18,495 nt of DNA from Spirochaetaceae bacterium (GTDB lineage: Bacteria; Spirochaetota; Spirochaetia; Treponematales; Breznakiellaceae), in NCBI GenBank assembly GCA_031278575.1, contig JAITKD010000188.1:1-18495 (forward strand), given 5' to 3'. Shown one piece after another: positions 1 to 6,320 of the stretch. The notes below the pieces were generated by a model. The model had not been told where the DNA came from, did not search any database, and was given only the letters and a program-made list of their open reading frames with translations. The position numbers and the translations under genes are program-made. The number at the start of each line of letters is the position of its first letter. Position 1 is the first letter of the stretch.

Positions 1-4
1 TGTC

Positions 5-69
5 CACCCCAAGCCGAAAACTCCCCGGGGAGAGGTCTGTCCCGAATCAGGTAAAACCTGAATTGCGGG
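5..69. repeat. dispersed 65-bp repeat, copy A
   Basis: This segment matches 6122-6186 without gaps at 58 of 65 positions, in the same orientation. Its core, CCCCGGGGA followed by a GGTCTGTCC half-site, is palindromic; the second copy shows the cleaner stem GGACAG/CTGTCC. Both copies are intergenic. The arrangement fits a REP-type or other short dispersed repeat. The two copies are about 6.1 kb apart and enclose housekeeping genes, so I do not read them as ends of one transposon. Confidence 0.75.
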
Positions 70-98
70 TCACGTTTAGGACAGGGGGGGTATCACAC

Positions 99-275
99 GA
101 TCAACCAGTTACGGATTAAGCCCGCGAAAAACGGCGTGGGGGTAGCGGACGCCCCCGCAGGGCGAAGCCCGCGGCGGCTGGAGCGAGGGGGAGCCGCGTC
201 AAAAACGGTTCGTCATGGGCAAAACGGGTACATCCGATGACATCCCCGGCGCTCCCCCTCCGTAACTTGTTGATC
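99..275. mobile_element. possible MITE-like element with 17-bp inverted repeats
   Basis: GATCAACCAGTTACGGA at 99-115 is the inverted copy of 259-275, with 16 of 17 positions matching. The 143-bp interior is GC-rich, structured and has no gene. No matching target-site duplication is visible outside the arms (flanks GTATCACAC and CGCAAAACG). It could therefore be an old miniature transposable element that lost its duplication, or a long-range inverted repeat of other origin. The call rests on the inverted repeat alone. Confidence 0.4.
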
Positions 276-313
276 CGCAAAACGAGCTTTTTCAAAATCA
301 CAATCCCGCCGGA

Positions 314-1789
314 CTACCGGAGTTTAAAAACGCCGTCCTTCATCCCCGGGACGCTGTATTTCAAATTCCACGAAAAGGTATAGGTCCAGGTATCGGGGAA
401 ATCGGTCCAGGCGAATTTGGCGCTGAACCGGCCGAATTTTCCCCGGACGGAACCGTAAAACGAAAGGTCCCAGAGGGAATCCTTTTGGTGGATACGGGAA
501 TACCCCAGTTTTGTTTTGAGTTGAAACAGGGAGAAAGCATAGGTCAGTTCCCCTGAAAATTTGGCGGACGCAAATTGGTAATCCCCTTCGGCGCCGGGAT
601 ACGGCAGGGGGGGCTCGGCGGCCCTGGTCGTACCGGTTAGGGTCCCCTGAAAAACCGTCCGGACCGGTCCCAGGATCAAGCCCAGGGACCCTTCCAGGGC
701 ATCGGTAATTTTTTCCGGGTCCGAGGCGTTCCGGTTGAGTTCCAGGGATATCCGGGAAAGGCCGAAGGGGAATTCCCGGCGGGGCGTGGGGAAACGGTAA
801 TACAAAAGGCTGGAACTCCGGATAAAGGGGGCCCCCGGGTCGGGGCCCCGGAGGCTGGTGCTTATCCTGAAAAGGCTGCTCCGCTTTCCCCGCCATTCAA
901 AACGGCCCGCGGCCCTGAAAAGGGAGCCATGGGCGCTGCCGTCGCTTCCCACATAACGATCCCCCGCCGCATCGGCGGCCAGGGAAAGCCGCCAGGGCCG
1001 GTTCCCCAGGGTGATCCCGATGTTTCCGTAAAGGTCCCTGCCAAAGGCAAAGGTTTCCGAATAGGCCATATCCGAGGCGATCCCAAAAACGGGGGAGGTA
1101 AAGGTCAGGTTACCCCCGTAGATTCGGAAATCCCGCTCGGGCAGGGGCGGTGTTTCGGAAAACCACGAGGATGCATGACGGGGCGGCAGGGTATCTGTTT
1201 TAAAAAATCCCTCCATCCCCAGGTTGATTTTTGACGCGAATTGGAAGTTAACGCCCCCTCCATAGGCGGGGGTGTATTTCTCATCCAAGTGGACCGAAGC
1301 AAACCCCCGCACCGGGCCCAGGGGGGGGCTTGCCAGGTTAAGATAAAACGCCGGCTCCCCCGTAGCCGATGGGGTGGTCTTCAGGTCCGCGGTGGAAGGT
1401 TTATGGTATTCCAAAAAAGGGACGGATCGGATTGCGGGATTTCGAAGCCGGGGGGCAAGCCCCGATTCATCGATACGCCCGTAAAGGAACCGGGAACCGG
1501 TGGCGCCGTGGTAGAGCCCGGCGCCCAGGGCGGTAATACCCGCATCGGGATTTTCCCAGGGAGGGATTGGCCGTTTATCCGTAACCTGCCCCCGGGCCGT
1601 CAAACCCAGGATATGCAGCCGTAAATCCCCCCGGTTTATCAGACTTTTATCCCGTTCCCAGGAACCGGACCAGAGCAGATCCGTCCTGAAAAGGGGCTCC
1701 CGGGGAAGCGCCCCCAGGGAAGCCGCCGTCCCCAAAATAAAAATCAATAACAAACCAGCCCAAAAAGAAACAGGAGTCCAGCTTTTCAT
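314..1789 (-). CDS. exported hypothetical protein, probable outer-membrane beta-barrel
   Basis: I do not recognise a named family. The 491-residue product begins with a lysine and a hydrophobic stretch (about residues 9-27) ending in small residues, ASLGA, which is a typical signal-peptidase I leader. The remainder is rich in alternating aromatic and polar residues and Gly/Ser turns. Segments such as LTFTSPVF, YQFASAKFSGELTYAF and WTYTFSWNLKYSV look like amphipathic beta strands, consistent with a barrel in the outer membrane. The ATG at 1789 is fixed by an in-frame TAG two codons upstream. It has no Shine-Dalgarno sequence at normal distance, and a -10-like TTATAT lies 5 nt away, so the mRNA may be leaderless. 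It is the last gene on this minus-strand run. A transport or cell-surface role is only inference. Confidence 0.75.
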   Translation of the reverse strand: MKSWTPVSFWAGLLLIFILGTAASLGALPREPLFRTDLLWSGSWERDKSLINRGDLRLHILGLTARGQVTDKRPIPPWENPDAGITALGAGLYHGATGSRFLYGRIDESGLAPRLRNPAIRSVPFLEYHKPSTADLKTTPSATGEPAFYLNLASPPLGPVRGFASVHLDEKYTPAYGGGVNFQFASKINLGMEGFFKTDTLPPRHASSWFSETPPLPERDFRIYGGNLTFTSPVFGIASDMAYSETFAFGRDLYGNIGITLGNRPWRLSLAADAAGDRYVGSDGSAHGSLFRAAGRFEWRGKRSSLFRISTSLRGPDPGAPFIRSSSLLYYRFPTPRREFPFGLSRISLELNRNASDPEKITDALEGSLGLILGPVRTVFQGTLTGTTRAAEPPLPYPGAEGDYQFASAKFSGELTYAFSLFQLKTKLGYSRIHQKDSLWDLSFYGSVRGKFGRFSAKFAWTDFPDTWTYTFSWNLKYSVPGMKDGVFKLR

Positions 1790-1825
1790 GTACTATATAA
1801 GGAACTGTCCTGCGGGGTACTTCAA
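1790..1825 (-). promoter_or_regulatory. candidate promoter for the 314-1789 gene, leaderless type
   Basis: Read on the minus strand, TTGAAG (1825-1820) is followed after 18-19 nt by CTTATA or TTATAT (about 1801-1795). Only 5-6 nt then separate the -10 box from the ATG at 1789. Transcription would begin at or within the start codon. The spacing is a little long and the match is moderate. Confidence 0.4.
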
Positions 1826-1865
1826 TAGAATTGTTTAAAATTTCATTTTTTGAATAAATTCCGAT

Positions 1866-1909
1866 AAAAAACCGGCTTGGGAGGGGACCATGGGGTTCTT
1901 GAACAAGCC
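1866..1909 (-). terminator. possible second terminator or attenuator hairpin
   Basis: On the minus strand a 6-bp stem, GGCTTG/CAAGCC (forward arms 1874-1879 and 1904-1909, 24-nt loop), is followed almost at once by a run of six T (forward A-run 1866-1871). It lies downstream of the stronger terminator at 1931-1994 and upstream of the gene starting at 1789. It may be a back-up terminator for the coaE operon or a leader hairpin. The stem is short, so confidence is low. Confidence 0.35.
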
Positions 1910-1930
1910 CGATGAATCCCGCGGAATTTT

Positions 1931-1994
1931 AAAAAACTGAGGCGGTTTCAAAATTATGGATCCGCAGAACCCTTGGCTTTTGAAACTACCTCAG
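1931..1994 (-). terminator. intrinsic terminator of the coaE-SPOR operon
   Basis: The arms at 1937-1953 and 1978-1994 pair at 15 of 17 positions around a 24-nt loop. On the minus strand the stem ends in CCTCAG followed directly by TTTTTT and then AAAATT. The hairpin lies about 46 nt beyond the stop codon of the SPOR gene, which is where an operon terminator is expected. Confidence 0.8.
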
Positions 1995-2040
1995 CCGGAA
2001 GTTATGCGGCCGTTATGGTATGTTAGCAGCGGCGTTCCCT

Positions 2041-2832
2041 TTAAAGATTGGACTGATTCTGCCAAATTTGGCTGTCTTCAAAACCGTTTATCTGTTTGAT
2101 CAGGGTAAGCCAATAGGCAGCTTCAGTATTAGAAGCATAGGGGCCTACCCGGACCCGGTAAAACGTCTTTCCGTCTACGTTCCGGTTTTCTATGATCGAG
2201 GATATGCCCTTTGTCGCCAGGGTTTCCTTGACCCCCTCGGCCCGGGTTTGGGTGGAAAAGGACCCGGTTTGGACCCAGAAATTAGTACGTCCCTTGGGTT
2301 GAGCCCGGGGGGCCGTCCGGGCCGCGGTCGCCGCGGGCGGTTTGGCGGGTTGGGAGGATGTCGCGGGTTTTACCGGGGACGCGGCCGGTTTTGCCCGGAC
2401 CGCCGGCGCGGCAACGGTATCGGCGGGAACCGCCGGTGTTTTGGGGCTGGGGACATTTATAACCAGATTGGTCCTGGACCTGGTTCCATCGGCGGTTTCT
2501 TCACGGCTGATGAATTCCCCCTGTATATTGACGGGTTCCCCGTTTATATAAATATGGTTGTTGGTTTCCTGGATAGTCGAAGCCGCAGGCGGTACCTGCA
2601 GCCCCTTAATTTCATCAGGATTTTTAACCATATCCTTTAGATCCAGCTTGAGCGGCTGGGTCTGTTCATTGCGAACAATCTCGGAATTTCCCGGAGGGAT
2701 CGGCCGGCTAAACTCCGTTGTTACCGGTGAAACAGGTTCTTTGGGTGAAAACATCAATATAGAGGCCCCGATGATGATCACCAAGAAAATTCCGATCGAA
2801 ATCGAAATAAGTAATAATTTTCTCTTTTCCAT
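2041..2832 (-). CDS. SPOR-domain, single-pass membrane protein
   Basis: The 263-residue protein has a short basic N-terminus (MEKRK) and one membrane segment at about residues 6-28. A low-complexity Pro/Ala/Lys-rich linker covers about 129-180, and a C-terminal SPOR domain about 183-258, with the hallmark WVQTGSF and FYRVRVGPY segments. SPOR domains bind peptidoglycan depleted of stem peptides, usually at the division septum. The topology predicts a cytoplasmic N-terminus, a flexible periplasmic tether and a wall-binding end, so a role in division or envelope remodelling is likely by family. Its ATG is only 2 nt after the coaE stop codon, and an AGGGG within the coaE end can serve as ribosome site; the two are co-transcribed. 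The exact partner or enzyme target is unknown. Confidence 0.88.
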   Translation of the reverse strand: MEKRKLLLISISIGIFLVIIIGASILMFSPKEPVSPVTTEFSRPIPPGNSEIVRNEQTQPLKLDLKDMVKNPDEIKGLQVPPAASTIQETNNHIYINGEPVNIQGEFISREETADGTRSRTNLVINVPSPKTPAVPADTVAAPAVRAKPAASPVKPATSSQPAKPPAATAARTAPRAQPKGRTNFWVQTGSFSTQTRAEGVKETLATKGISSIIENRNVDGKTFYRVRVGPYASNTEAAYWLTLIKQINGFEDSQIWQNQSNL

Positions 2833-2834
2833 AA

Positions 2835-3473
2835 TTATCGCTTAATCCCCTCCTGGGATAAAATATCATCGATCCGGCGCTCCAAAGCCCCCCTATGGAT
2901 CCGTAAATCGATGCCGGAATACCCCCAGTTGTTTACTCTGTAAATATCGGTATTTTGGGATAAATATTGAGACATAAATTTTCTTTGGCTTTTAAAACGC
3001 CGGATCAAGGGTAAAATCGGGAGCCCGTCCCGGCGGCGGGCCCGTAAAAGCCGGGTGAGGAGGGGGGCCTGGACGATGATGATAAAGTCCAGCCGGCTGA
3101 AGGCGGTGGACCGGTGGAGCAGGGCGGCGTTGATCACGCAGGGGCCTTCCGGGATCCCGGCGATCCAATTTTCGGTGAGGCGGTTTGCCGCGGGGTGGAC
3201 GATTCCCTCCAGGGCCGCCAGTTCCCCAGGGCTGCCGAAAACCTTCGTCCCCAGGGCCCGGCGGTCCACGGCGCCGTCTTCCCCCAGGATTTCAGGGCCG
3301 AACCGTTGGACAATGGCCTCCTTTTCAACCGCAATAGCCCGGTGCCCCAGGGTATCCACATCCAGCACCGGCAGCCCCCGTTCTTCCAGGAGCCGGGCCA
3401 CGTAGTTTTTCCCCGCGCAGTACATCCCGGTTAGGCCGATGATCCTGGGCCCCGTATCAAAAATTTTTTTCAT
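2835..3473 (-). CDS. coaE: dephospho-CoA kinase
   Basis: Phosphorylates the 3'-hydroxyl of dephospho-CoA with ATP, the last step of coenzyme A synthesis, in the cytoplasm. The 212-residue length is normal. The N-terminus has the IIGLTG strand and a P-loop GMYCAGKN (residues 16-23). The family usually has GKS or GKT, so Asn23 is unusual. LDVD (37-40) corresponds to the conserved acidic motif after the P-loop, and VHPAAN and the Arg-rich LLRARRRDGLP segment match the middle and lid regions. The C-terminal part (from about residue 155) is divergent. The gene heads an operon with the SPOR gene. The ATG at 3473 lacks a clear Shine-Dalgarno sequence and lies 8 nt from a TACCAT -10 box. The alternative reading is a CoaE-like P-loop kinase of other specificity; I consider CoaE more likely. 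Confidence 0.82.
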   Translation of the reverse strand: MKKIFDTGPRIIGLTGMYCAGKNYVARLLEERGLPVLDVDTLGHRAIAVEKEAIVQRFGPEILGEDGAVDRRALGTKVFGSPGELAALEGIVHPAANRLTENWIAGIPEGPCVINAALLHRSTAFSRLDFIIIVQAPLLTRLLRARRRDGLPILPLIRRFKSQRKFMSQYLSQNTDIYRVNNWGYSGIDLRIHRGALERRIDDILSQEGIKR

Positions 3474-3481
3474 ATTTACTT

Positions 3482-3511
3482 ATGGTACTATTGACTTAAT
3501 GTTAACGTCAA
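3482..3511 (-). promoter_or_regulatory. candidate coaE promoter
   Basis: On the minus strand TTGACG (3511-3506) is followed after 18 nt by TACCAT (3487-3482). The ATG of coaE lies 8 nt further on, so the transcript would have at most a few untranslated bases. The box overlaps the divergent promoter for the 3554 gene. Confidence 0.5.
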
Positions 3512-3519
3512 CGTTTAAA
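3491..3519 (+). promoter_or_regulatory. candidate promoter for the DUF362 gene
   Basis: TTGACT (3491-3496), a 17-nt spacer and TTTAAA (3514-3519) lie about 35 nt before the start codon at 3554. The -10 region overlaps the -35 region of the coaE promoter on the other strand. An inverted repeat AACGT/ACGTT (3504-3508 and 3511-3515) sits in the shared segment and could be an operator. Confidence 0.5.
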
Positions 3520-3553
3520 ATTCATTTATCTCATGAATGGAGGGAATAGTATA

Positions 3554-4642
3554 ATGACATCACGGGTTTATTTCTCCGATATGGCCTACACCGCCTATGA
3601 ATCGAATCAAACCTTGCCCTGTAAACTGGGCCGTCAGTTGGAGGTCTCCGGGCTGGGGGATAAGGTAAAGGACAAAAATGTCGCAATCAAGATCCACGTA
3701 GGATCCGAACTGGGGTATTCTACCATCCCCCCGGTTTTTATGCGGATCCTCGCGCAATTTGTCAAAGATCACGGGGGCAGCTGTTTTTTTGTGGATCACT
3801 ATATCGCTTCCCGGCATCCTGAAAACCGGGGTTATACCCAGGAAAGCCTGGGAGCGCCCATACTGGAGGCCGCGGGCCACCTGGGAAAGTACCTCTACAC
3901 CGTAGAAGTGGATCACAAGGGCTTTAAACACGTGGATATCGCGGGGCTGGTGCATGACGCGGATTTTCTCATCAATTTTGCCCATGTCAAGGGCCACGGC
4001 TGCTGCGCCTACGGCGGGGCGGTAAAAAATATCGCCATGGGCTGCGTCAGCGACCGGACCCGCCGGGAACAGCACGGCCTTGAGGGGGGCCTCACCTGGG
4101 ACCACGAAAAATGCACCCACTGCCGGGCCTGTGTGGAAAGCTGTAACCATCAGGCGAATAGTTTTAATGACAAGGATCAATACGAGGTGAATTTCCACAA
4201 CTGTACCCTTTGTCAGCACTGCCTCAAGGTGTGCCCCACCGGGGCCATTTCCCTTACCGATGCGAGTTACCTTGATTTCCAGAAGGGGCTGGCCCTGTGT
4301 ACCAAAACCGTAGTGGATACCTTTGCGCCGGGGAATGTGTTTTATATCAACCTCCTCATCGCCATTACCGCCATGTGTGACTGCTGGGGGATGACCACCC
4401 CTTCCCTGGTACCGGATATCGGGGTTATGTCTTCCTGGGATATGGCGGCCATAGAAACCGCCAGCCTGGACCAGATCAAATACGAAAAGTTGAACCCCGA
4501 AGGGGTGCCTTCGGGCAGTACCATGGGGGATCGCGGGCACCTCTTTGAGCGCCTCCATGGGAAGGATCCCTATTCCCAGATCGCGTTTCTTGAAGAGCTG
4601 GGCCTGGGCGCTAAAGACTATACCCTGGAGATGGTAAAATAG
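3554..4642 (+). CDS. DUF362 protein with two 4Fe-4S clusters
   Basis: Member of the DUF362 family, cytoplasmic iron-sulfur proteins of unknown reaction. The first 180 residues form the DUF362 core, with the typical VAIKIHVGSELGYS, DADFLINFAHVKGHG and YGGAVKNIAMGC segments. An inserted ferredoxin-like module follows, with C187-C190-C193-C197 and C217-C220-C223-C227, enough for two 4Fe-4S clusters. The C-terminal part contains the family segment with CDCWG and VPDIG. The length of 362 residues is normal. I chose the ATG at 3554, not the one at 3533, because GGAGGG lies 9 nt upstream and inside the longer frame. It is followed after 43 nt by a DsbA-like CPYC protein, so the pair may share an electron-transfer or redox-repair role; that link is inference. 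Confidence 0.88.
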   Translation: MTSRVYFSDMAYTAYESNQTLPCKLGRQLEVSGLGDKVKDKNVAIKIHVGSELGYSTIPPVFMRILAQFVKDHGGSCFFVDHYIASRHPENRGYTQESLGAPILEAAGHLGKYLYTVEVDHKGFKHVDIAGLVHDADFLINFAHVKGHGCCAYGGAVKNIAMGCVSDRTRREQHGLEGGLTWDHEKCTHCRACVESCNHQANSFNDKDQYEVNFHNCTLCQHCLKVCPTGAISLTDASYLDFQKGLALCTKTVVDTFAPGNVFYINLLIAITAMCDCWGMTTPSLVPDIGVMSSWDMAAIETASLDQIKYEKLNPEGVPSGSTMGDRGHLFERLHGKDPYSQIAFLEELGLGAKDYTLEMVK

Positions 4643-4650
4643 GCGCTCGT

Positions 4651-4662
4651 GATGTATACATC
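4651..4662. other. 12-bp perfect palindrome between two genes
   Basis: GATGTATACATC is a perfect palindrome just after the DUF362 stop codon and about 9 nt before the AAAGGAGGA ribosome site of the next gene. It could be a repressor site or a minor mRNA hairpin. Nothing else supports a function. Confidence 0.25.
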
Positions 4663-4685
4663 AACAAACAAAGGAGGATCGATCT

Positions 4686-5207
4686 ATGGCGGTTTTAATG
4701 AGGTTTTTTTACGATTATGAATGTCCCTATTGTCATCGGGGATATGGGTATCTCCTCGAATGTATCGGGGATCACCCGGAAATCGAGCTTGAATGGCGGC
4801 CCATTGAGGCCCATCCCCGGCCGGAAAATCATCCGCCCCATACGGATCTCTGCGTACAAAGCTACTATATCGCCCGGGAACTTGGGGCGGATATGGCGGC
4901 GTTTCACCGGAAAATGTTCCAGGCCGCGGCGTTGGAACGGCGCAATGTGGAAACCGCCGATGTGCTTGTGGAGGTTCTGACGGGTATCGTGGACCCCGGC
5001 AAATTCCGGGCCATCCTGGAATCGAACAAATACGCCCCCCGGGTGACGGAAAACAACGATCTGGCCTATGAACAAAGCGGCGTCTGGGCCGTCCCCGCCT
5101 TCAGGATACTACGGAAGGGGGCCCCGGACAAAAAGCTGGATTCCCCGGAAGGGGTGGGGCTTACCCGGGACCAGATCCGGGAATTCCTGGAACACGCCGG
5201 GGCATAA
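4686..5207 (+). CDS. DsbA-family thioredoxin-fold oxidoreductase
   Basis: The 173-residue protein starts with the strand MRFFYDYECPYC, which places a CPYC active site at residues 13-16. A helical insertion follows, then the late strand segment GVWAVPAF with the expected cis-proline. This is the layout of the cytoplasmic DsbA/FrnE-like family, which catalyses thiol-disulfide exchange or, in some members, glutathione-dependent isomerisation. There is no signal peptide, so a periplasmic DsbA role is unlikely. The start is well supported by AAAGGAGGA 8 nt upstream. It probably shares a transcript with the preceding DUF362 gene. A precise substrate cannot be inferred. Confidence 0.85.
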   Translation: MAVLMRFFYDYECPYCHRGYGYLLECIGDHPEIELEWRPIEAHPRPENHPPHTDLCVQSYYIARELGADMAAFHRKMFQAAALERRNVETADVLVEVLTGIVDPGKFRAILESNKYAPRVTENNDLAYEQSGVWAVPAFRILRKGAPDKKLDSPEGVGLTRDQIREFLEHAGA

Positions 5208-5289
5208 CCGGCCGATCATCCGGCGGGGTACCGGGCCTTTGCGGAGAAGGCGCGAGTATGAAGGGGAGGGGAAAAGCGGTGCGGGCCTT

Positions 5290-5320
5290 CCGTTCCCCCT
5301 CATGGGGTCAGACCCCATGA
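5290..5320. repeat. REP-like palindrome, copy 1
   Basis: A 31-bp sequence identical to 5448-5478. It contains TCATGGGGTC (5300-5309), a single A, and GACCCCATGA (5311-5320), which are perfect 10-bp inverted arms. The GGGGTCAGACCCC core is a palindrome I associate with RAYT-type Y1 transposase genes in many bacteria, and such a gene follows at 5588. Confidence 0.75.
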
Positions 5321-5447
5321 CCAAACCGCATAAAAACGCAACAAACTACAGTAAACAGTAATATATGTCACCAAATAGCACCAAACCGACATCAACGACC
5401 GTATTTTTTGGGGGGACGGAATTGACGGAAACAGCGGTGGGGCCCCT

Positions 5448-5478
5448 CCGTTCCCCCTCATGGGGTCAGACCCCATGA
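5448..5478. repeat. REP-like palindrome, copy 2
   Basis: Identical to 5290-5320 over 31 bp and in the same orientation, 158 bp downstream. The perfect arms are 5458-5467 and 5469-5478. It lies about 110 bp upstream of the RAYT-like start codon. Confidence 0.75.
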
Positions 5479-5587
5479 TGATACCCCGGTCCTGGGGCTA
5501 ACCTTGACCCGCAAAAATTTTAAGCGGAATTTGAAATTTTTTAGCCCGTTACTAAAGCAAAGCGCCTGTCAAGCACATATACTTGCT

Positions 5588-6079
5588 ATGAGACCATTAC
5601 GTATACTGAAACAGGGGGTGTGGTACGAAATCCGCACCCGCGTCAACAACCGGGAACCGTTGTTCCGTCAGGGGACCGGCGCCGCGGGGCCGGTCCCCAA
5701 TAAGGCCCTGGCCATTTTTGCCCGGGTGTTCCGGGAGACGAAACTCCGGTTCGTTTTCGAGATTCGGAAGCTGTGTTTGGAGGATGACTGGCTGACGTTT
5801 TATATCAAGCCTGCGGACGGGCGGGAACTTCCGGCTATCATGCAGTGGCTGAAACAGGTGTTCGCCCAACGGTACAACCGGGCGGAAGGCCGGATCGGGC
5901 ATATCTGGGGGGACCGGTATGGGTCGTGGATAGTGGAGGGGGAACCGCCGCCGGAGGAGGAGGCCGGAGTGGGGCGGGGGGATTCGGACATTGGGGTCAG
6001 ACCCCGGCATGGGGAAACGGCGATCCAAACCGCTTTTTCCCTCATATTCCCCCTTTTCCCCGCCCCGGCGCCCGGATAA
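5588..6079 (+). CDS. RAYT-like Y1 transposase relative lacking catalytic motifs
   Basis: Residues 1-116 follow the layout of the IS200-like/RAYT Y1 transposase fold: MRPLRILKQGVWYEIRTRVN, then a helical LF...ALAIFARVF segment, then IMQWLKQVFAQRYNR and GHIWGDRYGSW. In true RAYTs the histidine pair HxH sits where this protein has DDWLTF (66-71), so both metal-binding histidines are missing. The helix with the nucleophilic tyrosine that should follow the GHIWGDRY segment is also absent. It is replaced by a low-complexity Gly/Pro/Glu tail (117-163), part of which is encoded by another GGGGTCAGACCCC palindrome. It is either a decayed gene or a domesticated non-catalytic member. I start it at the ATG at 5588, where family similarity begins; a TTG at 5504 would add 28 residues of no clear character. 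No good Shine-Dalgarno sequence is visible. Confidence 0.65.
   Translation: MRPLRILKQGVWYEIRTRVNNREPLFRQGTGAAGPVPNKALAIFARVFRETKLRFVFEIRKLCLEDDWLTFYIKPADGRELPAIMQWLKQVFAQRYNRAEGRIGHIWGDRYGSWIVEGEPPPEEEAGVGRGDSDIGVRPRHGETAIQTAFSLIFPLFPAPAPG
5993..6005. repeat. REP-like palindrome core inside the RAYT-like gene
   Basis: GGGGTC (5993-5998), one A, and GACCCC (6000-6005) repeat the core of the two upstream palindromes. It lies within the C-terminal tail of the RAYT-like frame, where normal family similarity has ended. This suggests that a repeat was incorporated into the 3' end of the gene. Confidence 0.65.
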
Positions 6080-6121
6080 GCGGCGCTAATCCGCCGTGGA
6101 TTCCATTTCAACCTTCTTTTT

Positions 6122-6186
6122 CATCCCAAACCGAAAACTCCCCGGGGACAGGTCTGTCCTGAAACAGGTAAAATCCGAATTGCGGG
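6122..6186. repeat. dispersed 65-bp repeat, copy B
   Basis: Ungapped match to 5-69 at 58 of 65 positions, same orientation. This copy has the clean inverted core GGACAG GT CTGTCC (about 6146-6159). It begins 42 bp after the RAYT-like stop codon, so this accessory patch has REP-like elements on both sides of the gene. Confidence 0.75.
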
Positions 6187-6225
6187 ATATGTATAACGCA
6201 ATCGGCCGGGGTATGTTGTTCTCAT

Positions 6226-6240
6226 AAGGTAAAATTGCTG
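6226..6240 (+). repeat. solitary copy of the MITE terminal repeat
   Basis: AAGGTAAAATTGCTG matches the inner-to-outer reading of the terminal inverted repeats of the element at 8090-8296. No opposite arm or target duplication is found nearby. It lies about 80 bp upstream of the CBM9-like gene and points toward it. Confidence 0.55.
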
Positions 6241-6273
6241 TTAAATTTTATGCTGGTATCACGCCCCTGATCG

Positions 6274-6302
6274 TTGAAGCGCCGATAGAAATCCCCTATA
6301 AT
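6274..6302 (+). promoter_or_regulatory. promoter of the CBM9-like gene
   Basis: TTGAAG (6274-6279), a 17-nt spacer and a perfect TATAAT (6297-6302) give a near-consensus sigma-70 promoter. Transcription would start near 6309, immediately before or within the AAGGAG ribosome site (6308-6313) of the gene at 6321. Confidence 0.8.
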
Positions 6303-6320
6303 AAAGCAAGGAGTACCTTG

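Larger units (their letters stand above)
1..313. other. non-coding left edge with repeats
   Basis: No credible gene is seen here. The stretch holds a dispersed repeat (5-69) and an inverted-repeat-flanked element (99-275), both listed separately. The interior at about 118-210 is very GC-rich and can form several short hairpins, for example AGCCG pairing with CGGCT around 175-195. A minus-strand frame at 116-301 is open but starts with GTG, has no ribosome site and no recognisable family features. No terminator with a T-run is visible downstream of the gene that ends at 314. Confidence 0.6.
5208..5587. other. 380-bp non-coding region with REP-like palindromes
   Basis: No gene is seen. The region contains two direct 31-bp repeats (5290-5320, 5448-5478) built on a long palindrome. 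The 127 bp between them is comparatively AT-rich with a repeated CCAAACCG. No clear terminator follows the gene ending at 5207. Confidence 0.6.

Noticed and set aside
116..301. Minus-strand 61-codon frame near the left edge
   Set aside because: GTG start, no ribosome site, low-complexity Arg/Pro-rich product, and it overlaps an inverted-repeat element.
5290..5478. Repeats considered as a CRISPR array
   Set aside because: Only two copies, palindromic throughout, 127-bp spacing and no cas genes; REP-like repeats explain them better.
5..6186. The two 65-bp repeats as ends of a composite transposon
   Set aside because: They enclose coaE and other ordinary genes, contain no transposase gene pair and show no target duplication.
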